Source: Paenibacillus allorhizosphaerae
Lineage (GTDB): Bacteria > Bacillota > Bacilli > Paenibacillales > NBRC-103111
Length of the DNA: 64,000 bases
NCBI RefSeq assembly: GCF_910594985.1
Contig: NZ_CAJVCE010000002.1
Location: 1-64,000, forward strand
Direction: 5' to 3'
Of this stretch, positions 25,384 through 34,553 are shown piece after piece. The notes beneath the pieces are model-generated. The model ran no database searches. It saw nothing but the letters and a program-made list of their open reading frames with translations, and was not told the DNA's origin. Both the position numbers and the translations under genes were made by a program. Each line of letters starts with the position of its first letter. Position 1 is the first letter of the stretch.

Positions 25384-25848
25384 ATGATGACAATGAAAAT
25401 TATAGTGGATGCAGACGCTTGTCCCGTCAAGCCGGAAATCATACGTGCGGCGGCGGATTTTGGAATCGGGGTACGGATGGTCGCTTCCTTCGATCATCGG
25501 CTTCAACCGGCCGAAGGCGTAGAGATCGTACAGGTGGATCGATCCGATCAGTCTGTGGATTTGTACATTGCGAACCATATCAAACCCGGCGATGTGCTGG
25601 TAACGCAGGATTTCGGTCTGGCTGCGCTTGCGCTGGGCAAGAGAGCACTAGCGATGTCGAATCGCGGACAGCTGTACAACGACCTCACCATCGATTTTTT
25701 GCTCGAACGCCGGCATGAACAGGCGAAACAAAGGCGCGGCGGCAAGCATACGAAAGGTCCGCGAGCCTTTACGGATGAGGATCGAGTTTTTTTTCTACAA
25801 TCTTTGACAAAAGTTTTGCGAAGTTTGCAGGAGAATGCATCCAAATAG
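25384..25848 (+). CDS. yqxD: YaiI/YqxD family protein (DUF188)
   Basis: A 154-residue protein of the NYN/PIN-like DUF188 family. The signature IIVDADACPVKPEI is at residues 6-19, QVDRSDQSVDLYIANH near 49, and VTQDFGLAALALGK near 72, which carry the conserved aspartates of a possible nuclease site. The function is unproved. Three in-frame ATGs lie at 25384, 25387 and 25393; no strong site separates them. It stands directly before dnaG as in Bacillus. Confidence 0.9.
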   Translation: MMTMKIIVDADACPVKPEIIRAAADFGIGVRMVASFDHRLQPAEGVEIVQVDRSDQSVDLYIANHIKPGDVLVTQDFGLAALALGKRALAMSNRGQLYNDLTIDFLLERRHEQAKQRRGGKHTKGPRAFTDEDRVFFLQSLTKVLRSLQENASK

Positions 25849-25888
25849 CGAATAGTTATACGTGTTAATTTGAATGAAGGTGGATAAT

Positions 25889-27727
25889 ATGAGTAACGGA
25901 CGCACTCCTGAACAAGTGATTGACGCTGTCCTGAAAGCTCATGACATCGTAGAGGTCGTCGGCCGGCATGTTCATCTGACGAAGCAAGGACACTACATGA
26001 AAGGTCTTTGTCCTTTTCATTCGGAGAAAACACCTTCTTTCACCGTCACACCGGAAAAGCAAATATACCATTGCTTCGGTTGCGGAGCGGGAGGGAACGC
26101 GATCCGGTTCATCTCGGAAATAGAGGGGCTTACTTTCAGTCAAGCATTGCGCAAGCTGGCTTCCGAAGCGCATTTGGATCTCGGATTGCAGCCGCAGCAG
26201 CACAGCGCCGCAGAAACGAAAGAGAGTGCGGAGAGGGCGAAGCTTCTTGAAGCGTACGAATTGGCCGGGAAACTGTACAGGTATCTTCTGCTGAATACGG
26301 CGGAAGGCAAGCCGGCGCTTGAGTATTTGCGCTCCAGAGGACTTACCGACGCGTTGATCGAGCTTTTTGGCATCGGCTATGCGCCGGCCGGCTGGGATAC
26401 GATGGCCAAGTTTTTGGAGAGCAGGCAGTTTCCGCTGCCATTGCTCGAGCAAGGCGGACTGATATCGGCGAGACAGGACGGAAGCGGCTATTTCGATAAA
26501 TTCCGCGACCGCGTCATGTTTCCCATTCTCGACTGGAAAGGGCAAGCGATTGCCTTCGCCGCGCGATCGATGGGAGACGCGCAGCCCAAATATTTGAACA
26601 GCCCGGAGTCGATGCTTTTTCACAAGAGCCGCACCTTATACAACCTGCATCTGGCCAGGCCGCAAATTCGCAAATCGCAAGAGCTCGTGCTGTTCGAAGG
26701 TTATATGGACGTGATCCAATCCTGGGAAGCGGGCGTGACGAACAGCGTCGCTACAATGGGCACGGCCTTGACGGCGGAACATGCCGAAGCCATCAGACGG
26801 CTTGCCGAACGAGTGGTCGTTGCATATGACGGCGACGGAGCAGGACAGACGGCGGCTTACAAAAGTATTCCGATATTGGAGAATGCGGGATTAAACGTAC
26901 GCATCGCTCTCTTGCCCGGCAACCTCGATCCGGACGAATATATTCGAAAGCACGGTTCTGAACGATATGTACGCGAAGTGATTACAACCGCCGTACCGTC
27001 GATCAAATATAAGCTTTTGTATTCTCGCAAAAATTTCAGGCTGCAGGAGGATGGAGAGAAGCTCCGTTATATAAGGCAAGCTTTCAAGCTGATCGCAACC
27101 ATCGCATCGCCGATAGAACGGGAGCATTACGTCAAAGAGCTTACGAACGAGTTTCAGCTAAAGTTTGAAACGGCTATGCAGGAGCTGAACGAAATCAGGC
27201 TCCAGTCGGAAAAAAACGAAAGATTTGGGGATAATAAAGATAAACCGTGGAATAATGTTATGAATGACGGGAAGCCCCGCGAACAAGCCCCGGCGATTTA
27301 TCCCGCTTATCAATTTGCGGAACGTCAGCTGCTATCCGTCATGATGGCGGACCGGGATATTTCCGGGTATGTTCAAAAGCAGCTCGGCGAACATTTCAAT
27401 GTGGAAGCTCATGCTGCGCTCGCCGCGTACTTGTATGCGTATTACGCCCAAGGGAACGAGCCGAACGCCAGCACGTTCATCGGTACATTGCAGGATGATA
27501 AGTTGGAGAGCTTAGCGAGCTCGCTGACTTTAATAGATAACCGGAATGGGATCAATGATGCTGTCATTGACGATTACATCCGGGAAATCCAAAAATTTCC
27601 TTTGCTGCAGATGCTTGAACAAAAAAGAAAAGAAATCAAACAGGCAGAGCGTTCAGGGGATATAACCACGGCTCTGCAATTAGGCAGTGAGATTATAGCC
27701 CTAGAAAAGAAGTTGAAATCATCCTGA
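25889..27727 (+). CDS. dnaG: DNA primase
   Basis: A 612-residue primase that makes the RNA primers for replication. The CHC2 zinc finger is CPFH...YHCFGCG (residues about 40-66). The TOPRIM core has LVLFEGYMDV near 266 and VVAYDGDGAGQ near 311. The helicase-binding C-terminal domain follows from about 470. GAAGGTGG before the ATG at 25889 decides the start; the ATG at 25874 lies ahead of that site. dnaG-sigA forms the macromolecular-synthesis core. Confidence 0.97.
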   Translation: MSNGRTPEQVIDAVLKAHDIVEVVGRHVHLTKQGHYMKGLCPFHSEKTPSFTVTPEKQIYHCFGCGAGGNAIRFISEIEGLTFSQALRKLASEAHLDLGLQPQQHSAAETKESAERAKLLEAYELAGKLYRYLLLNTAEGKPALEYLRSRGLTDALIELFGIGYAPAGWDTMAKFLESRQFPLPLLEQGGLISARQDGSGYFDKFRDRVMFPILDWKGQAIAFAARSMGDAQPKYLNSPESMLFHKSRTLYNLHLARPQIRKSQELVLFEGYMDVIQSWEAGVTNSVATMGTALTAEHAEAIRRLAERVVVAYDGDGAGQTAAYKSIPILENAGLNVRIALLPGNLDPDEYIRKHGSERYVREVITTAVPSIKYKLLYSRKNFRLQEDGEKLRYIRQAFKLIATIASPIEREHYVKELTNEFQLKFETAMQELNEIRLQSEKNERFGDNKDKPWNNVMNDGKPREQAPAIYPAYQFAERQLLSVMMADRDISGYVQKQLGEHFNVEAHAALAAYLYAYYAQGNEPNASTFIGTLQDDKLESLASSLTLIDNRNGINDAVIDDYIREIQKFPLLQMLEQKRKEIKQAERSGDITTALQLGSEIIALEKKLKSS

Positions 27728-27783
27728 TCTTTCGTCAGCGCCACGCGTCAGGATGAAATTCTAGGGAGAAGGGAGCCCGAACT

Positions 27784-28905
27784 ATGGCGAACGATCAACG
27801 TACAGAGATAGAGACGGAACTTACGTTGGAGCAAGTGAAAGATCAATTGATTGAGCAAGGGAAAAAGCGTTCTTCCTTAACGTACAAAGATATTATGGAG
27901 AAGCTGGCTCCTTTCGATCAAGACCCGGAGCAGATCGACGAATTTTTCGAGCAACTGCAGGAAATGGGGATCGACGTAGGCAACGAAACGGACGAAGACC
28001 ACGAGATGGGCAGTCCGATGGAGCATGATCATGACGAATTTCACTTTGATGACGATTTGTCGCTCCCGCCAGGCATTAAAATCAACGATCCGGTACGGAT
28101 GTACTTGAAAGAAATCGGCCGCGTTCCGCTGCTCTCGGCAGAGGACGAAGTCCAACTGGCCAAGCGAATCGAGCAAGGCGACGAGGAAGCAAAGCGCCGG
28201 CTGGCGGAAGCGAATCTGCGGCTTGTCGTCAGCATCGCGAAGCGATATGTAGGCCGCGGCATGCTGTTCCTGGATTTGATCCAGGAAGGCAATATGGGTC
28301 TGATCAAAGCGGTCGAGAAGTTCGATCATGACAAAGGTTTCAAGTTCAGTACGTATGCTACCTGGTGGATTCGACAGGCGATTACGCGCGCGATCGCGGA
28401 CCAGGCCCGGACGATCCGGATACCGGTACATATGGTAGAAACGATCAACAAACTGATACGGGTGTCCCGCCAGCTTCTGCAAGAACTGGGACGTGAACCA
28501 ACGCCGGAAGAAATTGCGAAAGAGATGGATCTTAGCACCGATAAAGTAAGGGAAATCATGAAGATTGCACAGGAGCCCGTTTCGTTGGAAACGCCGATCG
28601 GGGAAGAGGACGACTCTCATTTGGGAGATTTCATCGAGGATCAAGAGGCGCTCGCTCCGGCCGATGCAGCGGCTTATGAGCTGCTAAAAGAACAGCTTGA
28701 GGATGTGCTTGATACGTTAACCGAGCGCGAAGAAAACGTACTTCGCCTGCGATTCGGGCTTGATGACGGTCGGACGAGAACGCTGGAAGAAGTCGGCAAA
28801 GTATTCGGCGTTACCCGTGAACGGATTCGTCAGATTGAAGCGAAAGCGCTGCGGAAGCTGCGCCACCCGAGCCGAAGCAAACGGCTTAAAGATTTTCTTG
28901 AATAA
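27784..28905 (+). CDS. sigA: RNA polymerase primary sigma factor (sigma-A)
   Basis: A 373-residue housekeeping sigma factor. Region 1.1 is the acidic N-terminus (about 1-80). Region 1.2 starts at [13 protein letters not shown]. Region 2 includes [20 protein letters not shown] and [14 protein letters not shown], which melt the -10. Region 4 ends with [20 protein letters not shown], the -35 reading helix. GGGAGAAGGGAG precedes the ATG. A strong terminator follows. The promoters noted in this window fit its consensus. Confidence 0.98.
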   Translation: MANDQRTEIETELTLEQVKDQLIEQGKKRSSLTYKDIMEKLAPFDQDPEQIDEFFEQLQEMGIDVGNETDEDHEMGSPMEHDHDEFHFDDDLSLPPGIKINDPVRMYLKEIGRVPLLSAEDEVQLAKRIEQGDEEAKRRLAEANLRLVVSIAKRYVGRGMLFLDLIQEGNMGLIKAVEKFDHDKGFKFSTYATWWIRQAITRAIADQARTIRIPVHMVETINKLIRVSRQLLQELGREPTPEEIAKEMDLSTDKVREIMKIAQEPVSLETPIGEEDDSHLGDFIEDQEALAPADAAAYELLKEQLEDVLDTLTEREENVLRLRFGLDDGRTRTLEEVGKVFGVTRERIRQIEAKALRKLRHPSRSKRLKDFLE

Positions 28906-28917
28906 ATTCCATTTCCG

Positions 28918-28956
28918 AGACCTTGCTGCATCTCCTGCAGTAAGGTCTAATTTTTT
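28918..28956 (+). terminator. intrinsic terminator after sigA
   Basis: AGACCTTGCTGCA (28918-28930) pairs exactly with TGCAGTAAGGTCT-type sequence at 28936-28948, with one mismatch near the loop, followed by AATTTTTTATT. Confidence 0.92.
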
Positions 28957-29017
28957 ATTCGGCTCCGGCCGATAAAAAATATGGAGTACGATACGATGCA
29001 TTCGGGGGACGCCGGCC

Positions 29018-29854
29018 ATGGACGATAAGAAAAAAACGTTAATTCGCGAAATCGAGCACTGGCGAAGGAGCAAATTGCTGCCTGAGCAATACTGCGATTT
29101 CCTGCTCAATCTATATTTGGAAGACGGCCGGGAAAAGCCGGCTCAAGCCGCCTGGTTCGGTCTGAACACCATGAACATACGTAACAGTAATTGGAAAAAC
29201 TGGTTGCTCATTTTCGGTATCTTGAGCCTCTTATGTATAGCTGCTCTTAATTTTAACGCTTTTGATTTACCAATGCAAATCGGGACGTCCATCCTTTTTT
29301 TGGCATGTCTCTACGGATGGAGCGGGGTCAAGCGGGAAAAAGAGCCGCCCGCGGCGCTTGTTCTGCTTGGGATGGCTTCTTTATTTTTGCTGTTTATCGG
29401 CGTTTATTTAATGAAGATGCATGGGTTGGAAGATTCCGTTCCGGTGGTCGCCTATGTCGTGCTGGTAAGTGTCGTATGGATCATGACGGGGCTGGTGGCT
29501 CGCTTTGCTCTGTTCCATCTTTGCGGTTGGGTCAGCCTGGTGTTTTGCTACGGATGGCTGCTGCATCATCAACTCGCTACGATCCAATGGGTAACGCTGG
29601 AGCTGAGCTGGGTGCCGCTGGCTATCGTTTTTTGCTGGATGTCCTGGATGGTTCACGAGAAAAGCCGTCAGACGGGCTTTGTATTCTTCGCGGTCGGGCT
29701 GATCGTTTGGTATATGCCGGAAATGTATGGTATGCTTTATTCCGAGCAATACGGCGAAATGACAGTGCAGTGGTTGCTGCTTGGTAAAATCGTCATCGAA
29801 GCGGCACTGCTATTCTTTTTTCGAAAAAAATGGACGGAATGGGTTGTTTTTTAA
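29018..29854 (+). CDS. multi-pass membrane protein of unknown function
   Basis: A 278-residue protein between sigA and trmK. The first 60 residues are soluble and helical (EIEHWRRSKLLPEQYCDFLL), a start similar to that of DUF2157-type membrane proteins. Seven to eight hydrophobic segments follow. The last codons overlap the trmK start by one base (TAATG), so the two are translationally coupled. GGGGGA lies upstream of the ATG at 29018. No catalytic motif was recognised. Confidence 0.75.
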   Translation: MDDKKKTLIREIEHWRRSKLLPEQYCDFLLNLYLEDGREKPAQAAWFGLNTMNIRNSNWKNWLLIFGILSLLCIAALNFNAFDLPMQIGTSILFLACLYGWSGVKREKEPPAALVLLGMASLFLLFIGVYLMKMHGLEDSVPVVAYVVLVSVVWIMTGLVARFALFHLCGWVSLVFCYGWLLHHQLATIQWVTLELSWVPLAIVFCWMSWMVHEKSRQTGFVFFAVGLIVWYMPEMYGMLYSEQYGEMTVQWLLLGKIVIEAALLFFFRKKWTEWVVF

Positions 29855-30615
29855 TGTTGCGATTATCAAAGCGATTGGAAATGATTGCGGAAGAAGTTCC
29901 TGCGGGAAGCCGCTTGGCCGACATCGGATCGGATCATGCGCTGTTACCTGCTTATTTGGCTGAGCGGGGGACGATCGTTAACGCGGTTGCCGGAGAAGTC
30001 AATCCGGGTCCGTTCGAGGCGGCAGCCAAGCAGGTTCGCTCTTCCGGTCTTGAGCATAGGATTGACGTGAGACGCGGAGATGGACTGGAAGTAATTGCCC
30101 CAGGTGAAGTTGACGTTATTACGATAGCCGGCATGGGCGGTGCGCTTATCGTATCGATCTTGGAAGCGGGAAAACCGAAGCTGGAAGGTGTAACGCGTCT
30201 TGTTCTTCAGCCGAATGTCGGTGAATCGCTTGTGCGCGCCTGGCTTTTGGAACACAACTGGGCGTTGATCGGAGAGCGCATCGTCGAGGAAGACGATAAA
30301 ATATATGAGATATTGACGGCCATCGCTCCGGGACAAGGCGATATGACGAATGCTCGGATATATGAGCCTCTGGCATTATCGGGGAAAACGATAGCCGATC
30401 GAAATGTTTTGCTGAAGATGGGGCCTTACTTGGTAAGAGAAGCTTCTTCGGTTTGGGTAAAAAAATGGCGCTTCGAATTGGAAAAGCTGGACAAAATATG
30501 CGCTGCCTTAGGCCGCTCGGAATTAGACGCGTCAAGGCAAAAAGAAGATGAGTTTCGTCAGGAAATGAGAACCATCGAGGAGGTGCTAGCATGTACGCAA
30601 AAGGCCAGGCCGTAA
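29854..30615 (+). CDS. trmK: tRNA (adenine22-N1)-methyltransferase
   Basis: A 253-residue SAM enzyme matching Bacillus yqfN, which methylates A22 in the D-loop of tRNA. The SAM-binding ADIGSDHALLPAYLAE is near residues 21-36, and IAGMGGALI near 91 is the family's second mark, with LQPNVGE near 120. I start at the ATG at 29854, which overlaps the previous stop; an ATG at 29830 lies inside that gene. The 3' end overlaps the next gene by 25 bases. Confidence 0.93.
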   Translation: MLRLSKRLEMIAEEVPAGSRLADIGSDHALLPAYLAERGTIVNAVAGEVNPGPFEAAAKQVRSSGLEHRIDVRRGDGLEVIAPGEVDVITIAGMGGALIVSILEAGKPKLEGVTRLVLQPNVGESLVRAWLLEHNWALIGERIVEEDDKIYEILTAIAPGQGDMTNARIYEPLALSGKTIADRNVLLKMGPYLVREASSVWVKKWRFELEKLDKICAALGRSELDASRQKEDEFRQEMRTIEEVLACTQKARP

Positions 30616-31706
30616 TTCAATTGATGGAAGAGCTTGCTCCCAAAGCGTACGCTGTTCCGGACGATAAAATCGGGCTGCAAATCGGCACGCTGCAAAAAGA
30701 TATTCGCAAGGTGCTGGTCGCGCTGGACGTGACGGAGGAAGTGGCGGCCGAAGCGATCCGCGAGCAGGCAGATTTGATTATCGCGCATCATGCCGTTATT
30801 TATCGTCCGCTGCCGCATATCCAGACGGATACGCCGGCAGGACGCCTATACGAGCGGCTCATCAAACATGACATTGCAGTATATATTGCCCATACGAACC
30901 TGGACGCCGCCGACGGCGGAATCAATGATATGATGGCGGAAGCGATCGGTTTGACAGAGACCGAGCCGCTGGATGAAGTACATACGGATAAATTGAAGAA
31001 GCTTGTTGTCTTCGTCCCTGTCGATTATGCCGATAAAGTAAGGCAGGCGATGTTCGACGCCGGGGCAGGATGGATCGGCGACTACAGTCATTGCAGCTTT
31101 AATATTGAAGGAAGCGGAACGTTTCTTCCGCGTGAAGGCACCGATCCTTTTATTGGAAAACAGGGAAAGCTTGAAACGACGAAAGAAATCCGGATTGAAA
31201 CGATAGTCCCGCAAAGCGTTGAGCGACGCGTCGTGCAAGCAATGCTAAAGGCTCATCCTTACGAAGAAGTCGCTTATGATTTATATTTGCTTGATTTGAA
31301 AACAAGAACGTTCGGGCTTGGCCGCTCCGGTAAGCTACCGAAGCCGCTAACGCTTGGGGAGCTTTGCGAGCAGGTGAAGCAGGCGTTTGACGTACCGATG
31401 CTGAGGGTGGTCGGTGATCCCGATCGAATAGTGCGCAAAGCCGCGGTATTAGGCGGTTCCGGCAGCCGGTACATGAAGCATGCGCTGTTCAAAGGAGTCG
31501 ATGTACTCATTACCGGTGACATCGATTATCATACGGCGCATGACGCGTTAGCCGCGGGCATTGCGTTAATCGATCCGGGGCATAACGTGGAAAAAATTAT
31601 GAAGCAAGGCGTCGCGGCATATTTGCAGCGGAAGCTGGCCGAGCGAAAGTGGGCAACGGCTGTCGTGCCTTCGGAGCTGAATACGGAGCCGTTTCGGTTT
31701 GTGTAA
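30591..31706 (+). CDS. yqfO: Nif3-like dinuclear metal-centre protein
   Basis: A 371-residue long-form Nif3 protein. The metal-binding parts are visible: ADLIIAHHAVIYRPL near 63-77, IAHTNLDAADGGIND near 101-115, and the late ITGDIDYHTAHDA and DPGHNVE near 308 and 327. Between them (about 130-250) is the inserted PII-like domain typical of Bacillus YqfO. The cellular role is uncertain. The ATG at 30591 follows GAGGAGGTG inside trmK. Confidence 0.93.
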   Translation: MYAKGQAVIQLMEELAPKAYAVPDDKIGLQIGTLQKDIRKVLVALDVTEEVAAEAIREQADLIIAHHAVIYRPLPHIQTDTPAGRLYERLIKHDIAVYIAHTNLDAADGGINDMMAEAIGLTETEPLDEVHTDKLKKLVVFVPVDYADKVRQAMFDAGAGWIGDYSHCSFNIEGSGTFLPREGTDPFIGKQGKLETTKEIRIETIVPQSVERRVVQAMLKAHPYEEVAYDLYLLDLKTRTFGLGRSGKLPKPLTLGELCEQVKQAFDVPMLRVVGDPDRIVRKAAVLGGSGSRYMKHALFKGVDVLITGDIDYHTAHDALAAGIALIDPGHNVEKIMKQGVAAYLQRKLAERKWATAVVPSELNTEPFRFV

Positions 31707-31715
31707 AAGCACCAG

Positions 31716-31744
31716 TTGTTTTTTTGCCCGATTCCTTGTATACT
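31716..31744 (+). promoter_or_regulatory. sigma-A-like promoter for rnpB
   Basis: TTGTTT (31716-31721) and TATACT (31739-31744) are 17 bases apart. The RNA would start near 31751, about 15 bases before the first pairing of the mature RNase P RNA. Confidence 0.65.
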
Positions 31745-31765
31745 AGCAAATGCATCTATTGCAGA

Positions 31766-32220
31766 AGAAAGTTTGACAGACAATCGCTGGTGGCTTGGCC
31801 ACGAGAGGAAAGTCCGGGCTCCATAGGGCAGAATGCTGGATAACGTCCAGTCAGCGCGAGCTGAAGGCTAGTGCCACAGAAATGGACCGCCGATGGCCGC
31901 GCAAGCAATTGCGCGGATCAGGTAAGGGTGGAACCGTGGTGTAAGAGACCACGAGGAGCGATGGTGACATCGGTCCTGGTAAACCCCATTTGGAGCAAGA
32001 CCTAGAGGAACGCACGTCTTCTATTGTTGACAACGGACACCGGCTTTGCTGGTGTAACAGTTGCAACGGGAGTCAGCCTTTGCCCGAGGCGCGTTCGGGT
32101 TGGTCGCTTGAGCCAGGCAGCAATGTCTGGCCTAGATAGATGATTGTCGCTTCAACGGTGGGAGGGTGGCACCCGTTACGACCACTGGAAGCACAGAACC
32201 CGGCTTACGGCAAACTTTCT
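31766..32220 (+). ncRNA. rnpB: RNase P RNA, type A, with extended P17 region
   Basis: The catalytic RNA that trims tRNA 5' ends. The universal motifs are clear: GAGGAAAGTCCGGGCTCC near 31803, ACAGAA near 31875, the GATGGCCGCGC...GATCAGGTAAGGGTG block near 31890-31930, GGTAAACCCC near 31978, GGAGCAAGACC, GCTTGAGCCAGGCAGCAATG with CTGGCCTAGATAGATGATTG, and ACAGAACCCGGCTTA near 32193. The ends pair (AAAGTTTG at 31768 with CAAACTTT at 32211). The P13, P14, P16 and P17 elements are those of type A. The P17 loop (between GAACGC near 32008 and GCGTTC near 32092) holds about 75 extra bases with its own hairpin. Confidence 0.93.
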
Positions 32221-32239
32221 TTTGAGCCATGTCGCAACT

Positions 32240-32354
32240 ACGTCAGACTCGACTGACGTCAGTTGTCGACGAAAGCAACTTACATTGTGCTTTGCTAATT
32301 GTCAGTTGTCGACGAATTGCAACTGTTACAGCAGACTTCCGCCGATGTAAGTTG
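32240..32354 (+). repeat. hairpin-rich repeat element downstream of rnpB
   Basis: Three structures follow rnpB. ACGTCAG/CTGACGT forms a perfect stem (32240-32246, 32253-32259). The 16-base GTCAGTTGTCGACGAA occurs twice (32258-32273 and 32301-32316), each followed by a CAACT arm that pairs back (AGTTG...CAACT; CAGTTG...CAACTG). CAACTTACAT (32276-32285) pairs exactly with ATGTAAGTTG (32345-32354), enclosing the second copy. No ORF is present. It could be a short intergenic repeat or a structured RNA. Confidence 0.7.
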
Positions 32355-32388
32355 ACATTATCCGCAATAGCTGCTTCATAGACATGTA

Positions 32389-32416
32389 AAAAAACCGCCT
32401 CAAGGGCGGTTTTTTG
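32389..32416. terminator. bidirectional intrinsic terminator
   Basis: AAAACCGCC (32391-32399) pairs with GGCGGTTTT (32405-32413) around TCAAG, with A and T runs on both sides. It ends the rnpB-side transcript and the protease gene from the other strand. Confidence 0.9.
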
Positions 32417-32432
32417 CTGTGCATAAACTTGG

Positions 32433-34319
32433 TCATCTACCGAAGAACTGATTCCAGAAACGATTCCAGCCGAACCCTTCATCAATCGGTTGATTGCGCG
32501 CGGCATTGTCTTCCTGTGTCGCAGTCCCGGCATTACCGCCGGCCGCTTTCAATGCGGCTACAACATCGATCAGGCCGTAGCCGAAATATTTGTCTTTGCC
32601 GGATGGGCCGATGTCCATAGCGGTATCGCGCATGATTTGCATCACTTCCGTGTTTTTCAGGCTCGGATTCGCCGAACGAATCAGCGCTGCGAGTGCCGTT
32701 ACATGCGGGCTGGCCATGGAAGTACCGGACAGCGCCGCGAATTGGTTATGCGGATACGTGCTCGCAATGCTTACTCCTGGTGCGGCGACATCAATATAAT
32801 CGCCGTAGTTGGAAAATGAAGCTTTGGCTTTGTTCGAATCGGCAGCAGCAACCGCGAACACTTCCGGATAAGCTGCCGGATAACCGGGTCTTTCCGTATT
32901 GTCGTTGCCGCTGGCTGCGATCAGAACGACATCGTGATCATAGGCATATTTGATCGCATCGTGCAGGAACTGCGCATCCGCATAGTTGCCCAAGCTCATA
33001 TTGATGACTTTGGCGCCATGATCGGTCGCCCAGATAATGCCTTGCGCGACGGCATACGTACTTCCTGCGCCGCTTTGATCGAGCACTTTGATCGGCATGA
33101 TCCGGTTATACCAGCTCATGCCCGCTACGCCCAGGTTGTTGTTCACCAGCGCGCCGATGACGCCGGCTACATGCGTTCCATGACCTACGTCGTCGAGCGG
33201 CTGGGAATCCGGGTTAACCACGTTATACCCGCTTATGAGTTGATCTTTCAAATCGGAATGGTTCAGATCGACGCCCGTATCAACGACCGCTACGACAACA
33301 TCCTCCGAGCCCTTCGTTACGTTCCAGCCGGCTTCCGTCTCGATGAGCGGCAAGTTCCACTGATATCGGCGGTACAGCGAATCGTTCGGGGTCAACACCG
33401 ATTTTGAATTTGGCGGAGTGGATGGCGCCGCTTCGTCCGTTTGGTTCGTTAAATACAAGAAGTGAGGCTCGGCATACTCGATGTTCCACTTCTTGAAATA
33501 GTTCATCAACTGCTTCGCTTCCATCCCGCTTGATTCGAATACGTAGGTGTAGCCGAGTTTTTGCACATGAGCGCCGCCGATCTCTTTTTGGATGCGGGAC
33601 AGATCGCTGGCGGACGGTTCTTTTTTGAACTTGACGACGACTTGATTCATGTGATAATGGCTTGTGCCTTCATTGTCTTCCGGATGATCGACATGAACAT
33701 CCTGGAGCGTCCGGGAATCGACCGATTCGATTTTATAGCGCCCTTCGCTCGGATAGGTGACGATACGCAAATTTTTCTTCTGATGATCGGCAACCTGCTG
33801 CAAAATTTGCTGCCGTACTGCGCCGATAATACCGGTTGATCCGTCACCGGAAGGCACGCCGATAACGAAGTAGGTTCCTGCGCCGGTTTGTAAAGGTTGG
33901 GATTGATACGGTTTTCCCTGATCCGCCAAACGTTTGGCTTCGTCCAGCGATGCGGATAGCGCGCTCTGCACTTCCGGTTTCAGCGTTCCTGCCGAAACGC
34001 CCTTATCGCGCGGCTCGCCGGACTTGGTCCATGTGAGCTTTTCCATATGCGGATGTTCCTTTTGTAGCGTCTGCAGCCGCTGGCTGATTTTATCCGCCGG
34101 TTCCGACTTTACATCGTTCGCGGCTCGGCCAATTTCATAACTGCATTGCGTGCGGCACAACTCATCGGTTCTTGCGACATCCTGCTCCAAGGCCGATTGT
34201 TTCATTTGCAGTTCGACGGCAGGACTGATGGATTCGGGTTTTACGCGTTCTTCGCCGCGGGGGAAAATCAGCGCCGCTCCAACGACCAAAAACACAAATG
34301 AAAGCACATATTTCCACAT
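32433..34319 (-). CDS. S8 family (subtilisin-like) serine peptidase
   Basis: A 628-residue exported protease. A signal anchor lies at residues 3-20. A long N-terminal region (about 30-200) precedes an inhibitor-I9-like propeptide (about 220-290, VVVKFKKEPSASDLSRIQK). The catalytic domain has Asp347 in VVDTGVDLNHSDL, His380 in GHGTHVAGVIG and Ser534 in GTSMASPHV, with the oxyanion Asn in AASGNDN. It probably acts outside the cell or at the envelope. The extra N-terminal part includes CRTQC, a possible disulfide. TTAGGAGG precedes the ATG at 34319. It diverges from the next gene. Confidence 0.95.
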   Translation of the reverse strand: MWKYVLSFVFLVVGAALIFPRGEERVKPESISPAVELQMKQSALEQDVARTDELCRTQCSYEIGRAANDVKSEPADKISQRLQTLQKEHPHMEKLTWTKSGEPRDKGVSAGTLKPEVQSALSASLDEAKRLADQGKPYQSQPLQTGAGTYFVIGVPSGDGSTGIIGAVRQQILQQVADHQKKNLRIVTYPSEGRYKIESVDSRTLQDVHVDHPEDNEGTSHYHMNQVVVKFKKEPSASDLSRIQKEIGGAHVQKLGYTYVFESSGMEAKQLMNYFKKWNIEYAEPHFLYLTNQTDEAAPSTPPNSKSVLTPNDSLYRRYQWNLPLIETEAGWNVTKGSEDVVVAVVDTGVDLNHSDLKDQLISGYNVVNPDSQPLDDVGHGTHVAGVIGALVNNNLGVAGMSWYNRIMPIKVLDQSGAGSTYAVAQGIIWATDHGAKVINMSLGNYADAQFLHDAIKYAYDHDVVLIAASGNDNTERPGYPAAYPEVFAVAAADSNKAKASFSNYGDYIDVAAPGVSIASTYPHNQFAALSGTSMASPHVTALAALIRSANPSLKNTEVMQIMRDTAMDIGPSGKDKYFGYGLIDVVAALKAAGGNAGTATQEDNAARNQPIDEGFGWNRFWNQFFGR

Positions 34320-34553
34320 GGCTGCTGCCTCCTAAGATCATCAATGTATCGTTAGATTTCCCATGAACCTGTCTTTCCTAGCGGCAAGGGAATAATTACA
34401 CGTTTTGCTTACGAATGACAATCGATAAACGAGCGGCGATAGGTTTTTGTATATTACTTTTATGTTGGTTTTGTGGTACGATGTTGATAGGAACTGCAGT
34501 TGAATGATTATCACTTATTGTTTTGTTTCAAAGTTTAAGGAGGTCTAGCCCAA

